Assembly (NCBI GenBank): GCA_013399855.1 | Contig: VXAY01005017.1 | Location: 491,211 to 555,210 of the forward strand | Direction: 5' to 3' | From: Oxyruncus cristatus | Taxonomy: Eukaryota > Chordata > Aves > Passeriformes > Cotingidae | DNA length: 64,000 bases | Shown: positions 36,484 to 49,081 of the stretch, piece after piece | Layout: each line of letters starts with the position of its first letter | Numbering within the stretch: the stretch's first letter is position 1 | The notes under the pieces: generated by a model | The model's input: only the letters and a program-made list of their open reading frames with translations | The model's database searches: none | What the model was told of the DNA's origin: nothing | Made by a program: the position numbers and the translations under genes

Positions 36484-37899
36484 TTACTCATTTTTTCAAA
36501 AGTGTTGCTATGGTGAGACCCATCAGATATGAGAGGTCTGGCTCTTCACACCGTGTTTTCTCAACTTGTACACGCTGAAGTGACTTCAATACTGCAAAGG
36601 AGTACACACTTTTAGACATGCTTAAAATAAAATTCAGAACTTAGGAAGCAACCCTCTAACCCCTGAGGCCATCCAGATAAGTTTTATGAAGCTGCGATTT
36701 GCATTTCTATATTTATGTGTGATAATTTTCTAGCATGGTCCAAAATAGGTAAAGCCAAGATGGTGGTAGAAGCACTCTCTCTCCACTCCATCCTTTCTCC
36801 ATCTCCAAGCATAAACAAAACCATGAAAGGGTGTTACTGGTCCCTAAAAGAATGTAATCCTGAGCACTAGGCATTTAAAGACTAACAAAGAGCATACATC
36901 CATCATCCATGAATGCTGGCAGGAGGCAGGACAAATAAGAAAGTACAACTAACCCACCAGTTGTGGTAACAGAGAAAGAAGAGAGGAATCCCTCCAACAT
37001 CATCTCACAGCTAAGGATGCAAGACCAAATCAACACTATTACTTAAATCATAGACTTAGTCATTGTGTGAAGATACCTGGGGGTGAAATTAGAGAAAACT
37101 GGGAACTTATATTCGTGTTCTAGGAGAAGATATAGCAGTATGAAAATTATAGGGTGAAATGCAGTGGCTATTTTCTGGGTGGAATGTGTTTGTCATGCAT
37201 GAAATCTATTCCATAATGATTCCCCACACCGCACAGCAACCTTAGCATGTGCTAAGAGAGATGAAACAGGGTGTAGCAGAGTGGAGACATTGCAGTCAGG
37301 CTCTGTTGTAATCCTTGCAGGGAGGGTAACTCAGTTGTACCATGTAGCTGATAAACCACGTAGCAGCCATCAACCAAGGGACGTAGGAGATGTCTTGCTG
37401 CTGAATCAGCAACTGTGGCAAAATCACTCTCCTCAGATAAACTGTGTTCATTATAATCTCACTGTAGTACTAACACACACCTTCATCGCAAAGTTGCCCA
37501 GCTCCAAGGTACGACCACCCCTCACTGAGCAAGTACTCTGTATTTTATTAACTACACCTTTAAAGTGAAATAAGAGAACTTTAAAACAATCAGTAGAGTC
37601 AGTCAAACTCCACCTAAATGTAAAGAAATAATATAAAAGTGAGTTAGGGATGGGGAAAAGTTAAGGAAAACTTCAACATAAATTCAAGGATCAGTCGATG
37701 AGCTGAAACTGTCTTCTCCCCCACAGGGATGCCTACTGGCTAAGAACCATGTTCTGTGCATGATAAAGGATTATCTCAATTTAGCTTTTGTTAGGGATTA
37801 GAGCTCTCTGTATATTGTTCTAAATTCATTTTTGCAGTCAGTTACTATCAATGGCAGTCTTTGGACCTTAACTTGTCAGAATTTTCTCTTATCAGTGTG

Positions 37900-38120
37900 T
37901 GTATAAGTAAAACGTGTTATTCCACGAACTGTTTAGTGTGAGTACTTCATGTGTGCCAGCAGTGGCTGGCAGAGGATAACATACTCGACTAAGAGCAGGG
38001 AGATATGGGAGTGAGTCCCTCTTTCAAAATTGTAATAAAGGGTTTGGCTCTGATACACTGCTGGCGTGTGTCCCTGAAAAGTTAGTCAAACTGCCCTCCG
38101 ATTCAGTGGACCATTCAGTG
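37900..38120 (+). promoter_or_regulatory. Possible decayed LTR or poly(A) site
   Basis: A TATA-like GTATAAGTAAAA near 37901-37912 is followed by AATAAA at 38034-38039 and a GT-rich stretch (GGCGTGTGTCCCTGA). This order resembles a retroviral LTR. The duplicated ATTCAGTGGA just after it could mark the LTR/primer-binding-site boundary. I could not match it to a known family or find terminal TG/CA with a duplication. It could equally be chance. Confidence 0.28.
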
Positions 38121-41100
38121 GAGTCCGGGGTGTTGGACATGGACAGACTAGCCAGGCACAAGGGTCTTGCCTTTCCTGGGGTGTTGACAGTCCAACCAAA
38201 CACAAGGGTTTCGAGGAAAGCCCCCTTCCATGTAACAGTCATAAATAACAAATGTTATTTGCTCCTTTCCCACCCTCACCTCCCTGAAAGCTCTTCAGTT
38301 TTCAATCTGCCTCTCACAACATTTTACTACCACAGACTCAGCAAACATAAGCAATTTTGAAACTTAAAGTGTCTTCTCACACCCTCCAAATCAGCTTTCC
38401 CCAGGGCAGTGATGGATGCCACAGAACTGTGAAGCATGAATTCAGCTGCAGCACGTAGATGATATATACCTTCATTCCACCAGACTTTTGGGATAACTTA
38501 CTAGTTTAAAGTTGCCTAAGTATATAAGTCCCATCCAAAACACAGTTCCTGTTGCTGGATTACCATCTGCATACTATTTTAATATACAGAAAAAAAAATA
38601 GCAAGTATTGACATGGATTCAACATGACCTGTTTAAGAAAATATTTGGTGTTTAAGTTGATTGCATATATTCCAAAAGATAGTAATTGCTTTGCAGTATC
38701 GCAGTCTAAAGCCCTCTAGGAAACAGAAATATGATGAAAAGAGAAGTGTGAGTCAACCCCAACAGACAGTACTAACAAAAGCCATAACCATTATTAGAAA
38801 CTAAGCTAGGAATGTTTTGGAGTCTTGTGAACAGTGAAACATAATCAGCTCCTGCTATTTGTGATAATGTGACTGAATCCAGCATAAGATCAATACAGTA
38901 GGCACTGAATCCCTGGAGAAAGACTTCAGTTGCAAAACATAGTTATTTACCTATGAAGAGAACCAACCACATGAGGAACCTTTTGTTGTTAAGGCAAAAA
39001 AACCCTTCACCATGGATAGCAGATGTAAGGTAGAACTTGGTACTATTAGGCTCCACTTTATTTGGCAAAATTATTGAACGTTTAGTCTTAACTACATGAA
39101 CAATCTGGTAACACTTCAATGACCAAGAATTTTTAAGTCAGGAGATAATAATCAGAGAAACTTTAGGAGAGACTACTTTTTCACAGCAGCTTTTACAGTG
39201 CAGTCAGAAAGTGCCAGTCACAGGACTTTTGGATACATATACCATGAAGAACCTTTGTCACTGAGAAACATAAACTTCAAAACTAAAACTGCATGGTCTT
39301 TTTGGTCTTGAATATTGTGGACCAATGCTACTGGTAATTAATGAGTAGAGGACTGTACTAGTTTACCCTTTATAAAATTGAAGAGTTGGTAAAGGGTTAC
39401 GTTTACACACTTGTTCACTGGCAATGGAACACAAAGGCCTGGCTTAATTTCCAAGTTACAGAAGACTGCTTAACAGACTGCTTTAGCTACAATACTAAGC
39501 AACTGTTTATATGTGAATATCCTCATGTTTAAAACCTTACTGATTCCAGTTAATGCACCAAAACATCTATCTCATCTTTGTGATTTGCATCCCAACATTC
39601 TACTTATGTTTTTACCAAACACTACCTCACTTTAGCAACTGCTAGACCAAGGATTAATTGCTAATTTTATCATGATTTATTTATAACAAACATTGATGTG
39701 TTTACTTAAGGTGATTGACAAATCACACAAATCATCAATGTATGAATTTTGCAAGAGCTTCAACATGCAATATGCCCTTGAAAACATTCTTTGGGCGTAG
39801 GACTTGAGAACTGATAATACAACAAAAAGATGTTTGGAAGGAATGAATATATAGCTTTTAAAGCTTTAAAAAGCAAAGCTCAAGTCATGATTCTTGAACA
39901 AACTGTTTTGTTTGATGAACTAAAGACAGATATTCTGGAACTCAGATTCAGCTGGGATCAAAAAAAATTAGTGAAACCAACAAACCAACTTGCTGAAAAA
40001 CATCAAAGAGAAAATAATCTTGCAGAAAATAAGATTGTGTAACAAGAATGATTAAAGTTTGTTCTTATTACAGAATGTAGATCAGTTTGTAATGAAAATT
40101 ATCACAATATGAACTGAAGCTAAAAAACAAAAAGGATGGGTCTGTAAAAGAAAATAACCCTGTCAAACTGCCTATCTCTCACATAGTTTAATTCTTCAAT
40201 ACAGCTTACATTTGTTCTGTTTCAAGTGGAAGTATGCTGCTTCACAAGCAGAAACAACAGTGGATTAGGCAAACCAGAGAAATAGCATCAGCTGTGGCTA
40301 GTCATAACCTAGAGAACTACTCATCTACCTCTACCGACTCCATGAGCTCTCCAGAGGATTGACCATATTTTTACAATGACAGGAACATAATCATAGAAAT
40401 AGATTTTTGTATAAGGTGCATTATTTTATTATGTTTATTGTCAAGTACCCTAGTGAAAATTTGTCATTGCTTTCTTTGATTAAAATTTTCATCAAGTAGG
40501 AGTGGATGCAGCAGGAAGTTTAGTAAAGGGGTTAAGAAATTCCCTTATTTTCCAACATATAATCTATGAACACATATTTTTTCTGATATAAAGTTAATTT
40601 AGGGAGGCATCTGTTATCTTGAGGGACAGACTATATATTGGTTTGAACACAGAGCTGTGGGAGTCACCCTGCTGCAGCTTCTGCATATAAGGGCTTCTGC
40701 ATATTTGTTTTATGATTGCCAGCTAAACAAAAATAGCTTATAACCAGCAGGGTCCAGGTGCTAGTAAGTACAGGAAAAGTCACACAATTAAACACTAAGT
40801 CTTTATGCTCTATAAGACCAACTGGGGTGTATATAGTTGCACAAGCCTTTTTCTAAATCTAGATCCGACCTATTTGATCAGAGACATGGAGCCGTATAGT
40901 AGAGATTAATCCTTAGATTCCTGTTTAAAATCATGTATTTCTAAACACACTGATAACACATAAGATACAGACAGTAGGGGATTTGTTTAGATAAAGTTTA
41001 GACATCAGTGTGTATGAATATAGAAAAAAAAATCAGATAAAATATAGTATGCACTGCATAGAACTTCTGCCTACAAGTAATCAATTAGAGAGATTTGGTA

Positions 41101-44100
41101 TTTACAAAATACACTATTAAACATAGTCACAGACATCAGCAAATTTAGCCCTTCATGCAAATATACAGCTAAAAGTGCAAACACATGGAACTTGATTGAA
41201 TTCTATCTTAGGAGTACAATAGCAGTTATTAGTTTATCACCACTGACTTCATATGTCTTCCTCTACTTCAAACACACCTCATACTGAGAAGATGGATGTT
41301 CAAACATCCAAGTAAAAAAAAAAAAAAAAAAAATCAGTTCACAGCCTAGCAGAACACCTGCCAAAACGAAATCAGTTTTAAAAGACAGACCTACAAAATA
41401 CAGACCACTCTCTTATATACTTGCTTAAACACTTTCTTGTATACTGCTGCCTCAAGAAAGTCTTTATAACTAACTCGTGAAATTTCTCATTCCCTCCTCA
41501 GAATCTCAGCCACTACTCATTCACCCCATAAATGCCAGATCCATTAAGTTAAACTCAGATCCCAGGGCAAGACTGCACTACATCCCACACAGCACTGCAT
41601 TACATCCCACATGTCCTCCCACTTTCCATGGAGGACAGGTCTTCCTGTCATAATATATATTTCATATGTAAACCACTATTTCTACTACAGTACATAAATA
41701 AATTTTAAAAACCAACAACAAACCCCTTATTTGAATTTTCGTATGCAGTAAACAGAAACTGTGTTCATCTCCTTTTTTAACATACAGAATAAGCAGTGTC
41801 CTAACCTACTCTTTCCCTTTTAACTGCTTGAAGACAACTGGTGACCATTTGCTAATGGAAATTAATCAACTACTTTATTTACTAAATTGCCAACTGCTCT
41901 GTTTTTAAATGCTGATAGGGTTGGCTTGTTTAATGTATCTTGGTTAGGTTTTATAGAAAAAACACATGGCAGTTCTCTTTCCAAGCAGGCATTGAGTTTA
42001 ATTTGCAAGTCTTTACATTTTCTCCCTTTTCTATACAGTATTAGCATCATCTGACTTTACCTACTGAGTAGTTGCTCGGATATTACAGTGTTATCTACTG
42101 CATTTGTCTTAGATAGATAATAGATACAAATTAAATAAAATAAAAATAGATAATACTATTCTGCTATAAAATAAAAAGCATATGTGATGCCTGAATTATT
42201 TCCCATCCCAAACACTTCATGTAAGGAAATAGTTTCAAACAAAATCATTTATTCTTGCCATACACTCTGCAACAGGAAAAAAAACCTGCCTTTATTCTGA
42301 ACTGAAAAGTTTTATGATAAGAGATCTAAAAGTTCATCAAACACATGTGATAACACTAGTTAAAAAAACCCAGCCTTTGTAATTACAAAGAAATGGCTCT
42401 ATATTCCTTATATGTATTGGCTCCTTCAGAAGGCCCGTGAATCAAAATCAGGACAAATTTTAGTCAATTTCTGGAGGACATGGCACATCTAAAAATAATA
42501 ACCTGAGGGCAGGGAGAGGAGTGGAGGAATTTAACCAATATAGACTAGTTCATCAATGTATTTATTGGATTGTTTAGAAGATTTATAGTGCATTCTATTT
42601 TTTTTTAAGAGCTTCTTAAGGTCTCATTTTATCTTATATTACTAAAAGATCTTAAAAGCTCTGGCTAACCAGCTATCATACGGCATCTCAAATGGACCAG
42701 CTGCGACCCTCTACCTTTTGAAAATAAAGTCTTTTCAAGAGGAAAACTCTACAATATTTAAAATCTGTTTTAAATTTTGTACATCTAGCAGGCTTATCAC
42801 TACTATAAATGGTATAAAGCATTGTGGATTCAAAGTATACTTGTATGAACATGGTTTTATGGTACAGTGGCAATTTGAGGCAACAACTAAGTTCACTGTT
42901 TAATTTTTTACTTGTTTCTGAATGCATAGTAGAGTCCCTTTCCTGAGGAAACACAAGGCTGAAGCAGTTTATCTAAGATTCCCAAATGCCCTGCAATCAG
43001 CAGTAAAAACCAGTACTTGATTGTGTGATCCTTCCAGTACCATCCAGAGACACAGGTCTTCCACAAACAGATCTATTAAAGTATCCCAGAGACCAACCAC
43101 AAAAAAAAGGGAGTGGGCAAGTACTAGAAGTACACATAGCTACTATATAGGAAATGTGCAGGGAATGAAATTAGAATGGGTGAAAGCATGAATTCAGAGT
43201 CAGAGGCTAAGGATGAGAAATGTACACTATGCATCAGTAAACATTAAAAATGATGGATAGCTCAGGCCTTCTGAAGTCAGGAGTTATCTGCACAGCTGAT
43301 AGTATTCACTGTTGCTGAGGATGTAATTCATTACATTAAGTTGGCAAATCTCTATGCAAGACAAAAGGGCAGAAGAAAGGGTTTACTGTTGTAAGCCAAC
43401 CACTCCTTCCAGAATGAACATTATTTCTGCTAAGCTTGTATATACAGCAAACTTCATTTTGTTTACTCCTTCACATTAGCATAATACTGTGGTAGAGCTG
43501 ACAACTGACTTCGGGTTCCTTGATCTGCAACTCTGCTGTTTAAGTATAAGACTATTCCTTCTCTGCTGAGGTTTGGTGTGTTTGTTTGTTTGCTTGTTTA
43601 ATAAACTAACTAATAATCACCACAGATAATTAATTTTTTAAAAGTGATTAAAATAAAAAAAACAAGAGAAGGACTTAATCATCCTTGACCTGCATTTCAA
43701 TCAGCCACTCATTGCTTAACTATATGAACTATCAAAGTCAGTTCTGAAGTTTAGCTTGCACAAAGGGCAGAAAGAAGAAATGTGTAGAAGAGTGTAGCTG
43801 AAGGAAAAGTTTTTAAATAGACATAAGAGCCATAATAAAATAAGTAAGTTTTCATTCTTATGATTCCCTTTTGTCATGCATAAGCTGAAGTCAATAACAT
43901 GCAGCATACCTTTGAACAAGATGGCAAGTTTTAATTAGTAAATGCAATTTCACCGGGTGTGATGATAGACACAGATTTTTCTATGTGGTTACAGATACAG
44001 ATGTATGATCATATGCCACAAAATGGGAAACCTGATTGCTTTGCAGATTTACTTCAGGATGAATTCCTGGTAGTTTCTTGTAGTTCACAGGAGGGTGAGA

Positions 44101-44335
44101 TGTGGAATATCTTAATTTTTAGATCTTAACATTCTGGAACAGATGTGTCTTTTCCTTCTAAAAATGTAATGTATTTAGTCTAAAACAATACATCTAAACA
44201 TTTCAGGGCATTGAGGTTTGATTTTAAATATATTTGGCTTAATTAATATTTTTATTATCAATCATTAGTACCATTGGAAAAAATCATCCAGAATTAGTGT
44301 TGTAGTGAGCAAAGATTTATTGCTGAGGAGTGCAA
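38121..44335. other. Long unique non-coding stretch
   Basis: About 6.2 kb without a recognised gene or mobile element. It contains an A run at about 41312-41331 and the 22-bp-period duplication at 41572-41611. The AT-rich frames of 60-90 codons have no recognisable content. Confidence 0.5.
41572..41611. repeat. Tandem duplication, period 22
   Basis: ACTGCACTACATCCCACA at 41572-41589 recurs as ACTGCATTACATCCCACA at 41594-41611 (17 of 18 identical). Confidence 0.85.
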
Positions 44336-44818
44336 GAGCATTCTGGCTTGTATGAGAACTGAGGTGCTGGAGCATGTCCAGAGATAGGTAATGAGGCTGG
44401 GGAAGGGGCTGGAGCCCAAGTCCTAAGAGAAGTGGCTGAGGGAGCTGGGGTTGTGTTTAACCTGGAGGAAAGGAGGCTCAGGGGAGGATCTTATCACTCT
44501 CTACAACTACCTGAAAAGAGGCTGTAGTGAGGTGGTGGTCTGTCTCTTTTCCCAAATAGCAAATGGCAGGACAAGAGGAAATATCCTCAAATTGCACCAG
44601 GGAAGATTTAAACTGGATATTATGATTTCTTCACTGAAAGGGTTGACAAGCACTGGAGCAGGTTGCCCAGGGAAATAGTGGAGTCACCATCCCTGGAGGT
44701 ATTTAAAAGATGTGTAGTTGTTCTTAAGGGTATGGTTTAGTAATAGACTTTGCAGCATTAGGTTAGTTGTTGGACTCGATGGTCTTAAAGGTCTTCTCTG
44801 ATGTAAATAATTCTATGA
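44336..44818 (+). mobile_element. CR1 LINE 3' end
   Basis: A plus-strand CR1. AGGTGCTGGAGCATGTCCAG, GAGGAAAGGAGGCTCAGGGG, ACTACCTGAAAAGAGGCTGT and CATCCCTGGAGGTATTTAAA are followed by TTGTTGGACTCGATGGTCTT and the terminal octamer in ATTCTATGA (44810-44818). The first part (CATTCTGGCTTGTATGAGAA) comes from further upstream in CR1 than the next block, so about 100-130 bp is missing near 44362. It encodes the tail of ORF2 in broken frames. Confidence 0.93.
44451..44678 (+). pseudogene. CR1 ORF2 C-terminal fragment
   Basis: A 75-codon frame in the CR1 at 44336-44818. GEDLITLYNYLKRGCSEVVV and [18 protein letters not shown] match the CR1 ORF2 C-terminal tail (usual form GDLIALYNYLKGG and later FRLDI). 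A frame shift follows. No function of its own. Confidence 0.85.
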
Positions 44819-47221
44819 TCTTTTTGTTTAAATTTTGGAAGAGGTGTTAAGAGCAGTTATCGAAACCAAAGGAGTCACAGCCCATAGTGGCACTTCAGTA
44901 GCAAAAAAGAAAGTGGAAAAAGATAAAATATTAACATGTACATTTCTGATAATAGGAAGAGTAATGGTAGAGAAGACACAGTATCAGGTGATGAGTTGGA
45001 AGAAAATACTTCAGAAGACAGTGTAACGAAGTAAGACACAGCATCTTAGAATATGTCTTAAGTGTAGTTGCAAATGGTGTTGTACTTAGGGAACATGGGA
45101 TGAGATGAACAGCTATTTCATTATCTGTGGCAAATGCACTGGTTTGCAGTATTATAACCAACTTAATTTTGAGTTTTGTGTTATTATTGAAGTAGTTGTT
45201 CATATCACCCCTGTGTTTTCCTACATACAACCTCCACATCCAATTCCTTCAAACTCCCAGCTACTTAAATTACCTCATATCCCATATATTTTTGCAAAGC
45301 TTCCTAGAGGATGGGGATGTCAGCTCTTGCTCCTCATTGGCACCACCCAAATACTATCATAATCACTTTCAAACTATTTGAGCTTTCAGACTAGCACCAG
45401 GAAAGAGCCTCTTTTCAGCTTTGTTTTTAAATACCATTTGGAAGAGTTGAGCTTGCCATCTGGTGCAGAGAATTTCTCCATTCTATTTGATTCATGATGC
45501 CACCAGTCAGTACTGCTCAGCAGAGAAAAAACCAGTATATCACTTGGGCAACATTCATTTCTCATTAGGCCTCTTCCACAGATGGTAAAGCTGAACACCA
45601 GCTTTCCTGTCTCACTCATCTCCCATGAAATGCTATTTGTGTCCTGGCGATGATTGTAATCACCTTTATTACCCAACATGTGCTTTTAGCACCATGAGCT
45701 TATCTATGGTTAATGATATTTTCATATGCTTTCAAACTACACAGTTATTGGGAACTTGTAAATTGTACATTTTTTGGTTTTTAATATTAGAAGAAAGAAA
45801 GTGGAATTAATACAACCTGCTCTTGCCTAGCCCCAGGGAGGAACTAAGAGTTGGCTTTACAGCCAGACACATCCTTTAGAAATACAAATTAACAACAGAC
45901 TCAAAAAAGCTGTATGTTATAGAGCATGACATAGCTACGAAGGAACAGTTTTCCAGTTCCAGTGTTGACTAAGAGCTAGCATTTCTTTCCACCTGCTTTA
46001 AATGTCACTCTGCTTATCAGGCCATTTAGTTTTAGAAGCATTTCTCTTTCGGTTTAGGAGAACATTTAGTTAAGTACTCAAGTCCCTCTCTGAAAACTCT
46101 GTTAGTTCTTCACAAGACACTGACAGCCATTTACAGATTTCAGGCCTTTGTTGGCTCAAGATCAACAAGTAAGACCATCAAGAAAAGAAGATTCAAAACA
46201 TATCTTTCCATAAGAACAGAAAAGGTAGCACCCAAATGTCTAGTTGAAAGCTCCATACATCTTGAAAGAAACTAATGAATCCAGAAAATGGATACAAGCT
46301 TTTAGCTTATTTCTGCTTTTAGTGCCTGAAAAAAATCAGTTGTCCCCTCCACAAGGAAAAAGCTGTACAAGACCTTGTAAGACCCTGTCTTCTTTTTGTT
46401 GTGATAAAGTATTGTCGGCTCATAAAAAACAAAGAAATATTCACTCTATCTCAGATCTTATCTATCACAGTAAAAATCAGAGCTGCTGGAAACTCAAGGT
46501 TAAGATCCTAAATGACACAATTTCTCTATAAAGTAAAAATCACCAGAGGATTTGCACAGCTGCCTCTCGCCCTAGTAAATAAAATAATTTAGAGCACAGT
46601 TAACTTTTAATTCTTTGGGCTACTGAGTGTAAACAATATAGACAAACCAAAAACAGGTAATACAAAACATTTATAAAATAGCTAATGTACTTTAGGTTTA
46701 CTCTTGAAAACACAAACTTCCCAGAGAAACAGCAGGCAAATAATATTTTATGACAAACAGATACTGTTTTGTATTACAGTGTACATGCTGCCCAGGCTAC
46801 ATACTCAGGACTCTTAACCCTTTAGAAAAGATAAGCAGCAATCAACATTATTATTTTTTTTTAATTATAGATGAATTAGGTCAATGATTAAGAATGGGCT
46901 AACAGCCCAAAGAACCTTCAAAATTACTGTAGTCACTTTCAGCAACACTAAAAAATAAGGATGAAACAAAAATGGAGCTGTGACTCTAAATGCTTTCTAA
47001 GAGAGCTAGTAAAGTTTGCACCAAAAACTCTGAAGAAAAACAACAGTTGTGTTCTGGAGAATAGAGAATAACTTTTCATATTATTACATCAGTAAACACT
47101 GGTGCAAATACTGTTCCTTCACGTTGTGCTTGGACCATGAAGAAGTCAGCACTTGGACGTGACCCTGCCTCAGACATTTCTCTGGTGCAAGTTTCCCAAG
47201 GACTAAAATGTCCTTAAACTT
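44819..47221. other. Unique non-coding stretch
   Basis: No gene or mobile element recognised. Overlapping frames of 61-102 codons on both strands near 44931-45679 have no recognisable content. Confidence 0.5.
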
Positions 47222-47471
47222 AAAAAAACACCAAAAACACACAACCGAACAAAACATAATCAAAAAAACAAACACCCCCCCAAACCAAACCAAACACAAA
47301 AAAACCACCCAGAAAAATAAAAAAAATCCACCCAAAAAAACCCCCACATTAAGAAAAACCAAAAAACAAACAAAACCCCCCAAAAAACCAAAAAACAAAC
47401 AAACACAAACAAACAAACAAACAAAAAACAAACAAAACAACAACAACAAAAACAAAACAAAAAAAAACACC
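47222..47471. repeat. 250-bp A/C-rich tract
   Basis: The plus strand is almost only A and C; 47354-47471 has no G or T at all. It mixes CAAA and CAA units, A runs and C runs of up to 7. It closely resembles 24836-25028 in texture but not in exact order. The 128- and 93-codon frames across it are compositional artefacts. Confidence 0.95.
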
Positions 47472-47871
47472 TGTGTTTTATTAGAGTAGAAAGAATTCCT
47501 GGCCTTTTACACACTCAGAATGACTAAATCAATCAGAACAAAATCAACCAAAAAAAAAATTATTATAAAATTGCTACCATGTTAGCTACGATAGGGTGGA
47601 ACAGGGTGGGCTGGCTCCTCGACCCCTCTCAGGACCTTTCTTCTTTGTCAAGCTCTCTTCCCTTCAGAAGGTACCAGCTCACCTGCATGCTCTCCTAAAA
47701 GAGAGCATAACATATAGATGTGGGCGCTGTGTTTCATACAAGTCTTTACTAAAGTGACATTTGGCCTGAGTAACCACAAAATCTTGAGCATGGCTCTACT
47801 TTGCTAGCGTCAATTGCGGGTGCTGAGAACCTCCAGTAATTGGATTGTAGTCCTTTATGCTGGAGGAGGAA
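47472..47871. other. Non-coding stretch beside a probable LTR
   Basis: No gene. It contains a perfect 8-bp inverted repeat, ATGCTCTC (47687-47694) and GAGAGCAT (47701-47708), with a 6-base loop. It may be part of the same mobile element as 47872-48247, but I cannot match it to a family. Confidence 0.4.
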
Positions 47872-48247
47872 TGTGCTCTCCCTGGTTCCCTCGCCACATG
47901 GTCGCCTGAGCCCCGAGACAGAAGCACAGAGACCACGCCGAGAGACGAGCAGGAAAGAAAGTTTATTGTTCCCGCGTTGGGGTAGTTGAAGGTTTGGGGA
48001 CATTAGCATTCATCCAGTCAGGGAGCTGAGAACACCTTAGCCACCGCCCATAGGGGCCAGGTTTCACAGCCAATGGGAAAGGTACAGGGGATTTTTGGGA
48101 AAAAGCGTTTTTCAGGGAAAGGGGATTTCTTGCAATATGGTATTACAATCGGTTTGTGAAACAGGTTTGCTGATTTCTTTATTAGCTTCAGAAGTCCATC
48201 TCTGGGAGAACTTCTTCCACTGTACATATTGGGGATGGATTGCTACA
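47872..48247 (-). mobile_element. Probable solo retroviral LTR
   Basis: On the minus strand the element would begin TGTAGCAATCCATCCCCAAT at 48247 and end GGGAGAGCACA at 47872, about 376 bp with TG...CA ends. It has a CCAAT box (48228-48232, minus strand) and an AATAAA signal (plus strand TTTATT at 47962-47967). After the signal comes a CT/GT-rich segment with CTCGTCTCTCGGCGTGGTCT. This U3-R-U5 order fits a retroviral LTR, unlike the ERVL-type copies in this window. No TATA box stands out. No matching duplication flanks it, so the ends are provisional. Confidence 0.62.
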
Positions 48248-48485
48248 GTCAGTAGCAACTGATTGCTATACGTAAGAGCTAATATTACACAGAAATATTT
48301 GTAAAATCATGCCTAGTAAGAAAGACTGACAGCTGAATTATGCAGATAGACTTAAGCCCAAATAAAAGAGAGATGTTTACAAGTTAATTATTCAAAGGAA
48401 AAAAAAACTTTTCTGAAGTTTTACTTTGTGTATGATCTTTGCATGAAATGATCTATTGTTCTGAACCTTTTACAAGTTAGAGTCC

Positions 48486-49081
48486 TGGACTGGTTTTGGC
48501 TGGGCTAGAGTTTATTTTCCTCACAGTAACTTAAATGGAGCTGTGTTTTGGATGTGGGTTGAAGAGTATTGATAACACACTGATGTTTTAGTCATTGAAG
48601 GACAGTGCATACACAGTGTTAAGGCCTTTTCTATTTCTCACTCTGGCCAGGTAGTGAGGAGGGTTTGGGCTTGTATGGAGCATGAAAAAACAATTTTATT
48701 TTCAAAATATAAAAGTAGAAGTGCACAAGAAGTTTGGAGGGGACGCAGCCAGGACAGCTGATCCCAACTAACCAAAGGGATATTTCATACCATATGGTGT
48801 CATGTTCATAATAAAACGGAGGGATAAATTTGCTTTGACTACATGGCTCAGGGACTGTCTGGCATTGGTTGGCAGGTGATGAGCAATTATTATGGTTTGG
48901 CTTTTTGTTTAGAGTGTTTGGTTTGGTTTGGAGGTTTTTTTTGGGGGGGTAATTTACTTGTTACTCTGTCTTTGTCTCAACCCATGAGTATTCTCTCCTT
49001 TACTGTTCTGATTCTGTTTCCCACCTCCATGAGAGAGAGTGAGCAGTTGTGTGGTGTTGAGCTGCCTAGCAGGATTAAACA
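48486..49081 (+). mobile_element. Solo LTR of an avian ERVL-type endogenous retrovirus
   Basis: Begins TGGACTGGTTTTGGCTGGGC and ends near CAGGATTAAACA, aligning with 21998-22548. It shares AAGTGCACAAGAAG, GCCAGGACAGCTGATCCCAA and ACCATATGGTGTCATG, and has AATAAA at 48810-48815. A/T-rich extra sequence at about 48685-48715 and a GGTTTGGTTTGG/T/G run near 48920-48950 set it apart from the other copies. The 5' end is preceded by AGTCC, with no matching duplication downstream. Old and decayed. Confidence 0.85.

Larger units (their letters stand above)
33478..37899. other. Unique non-coding stretch
   Basis: No gene recognised. It contains an ATTT-rich patch near 34778-34796, the tandem 18-mer at 35895-35930 and the TTTA/TTTG microsatellite at 36439-36483. 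Confidence 0.5.

Noticed and set aside
47084..47514. Frames of 84-128 codons, some resembling hydrophobic membrane proteins
   Set aside because: Same cause: the A/C-rich tract read on its T/G strand gives runs of F, V, L, G and C.
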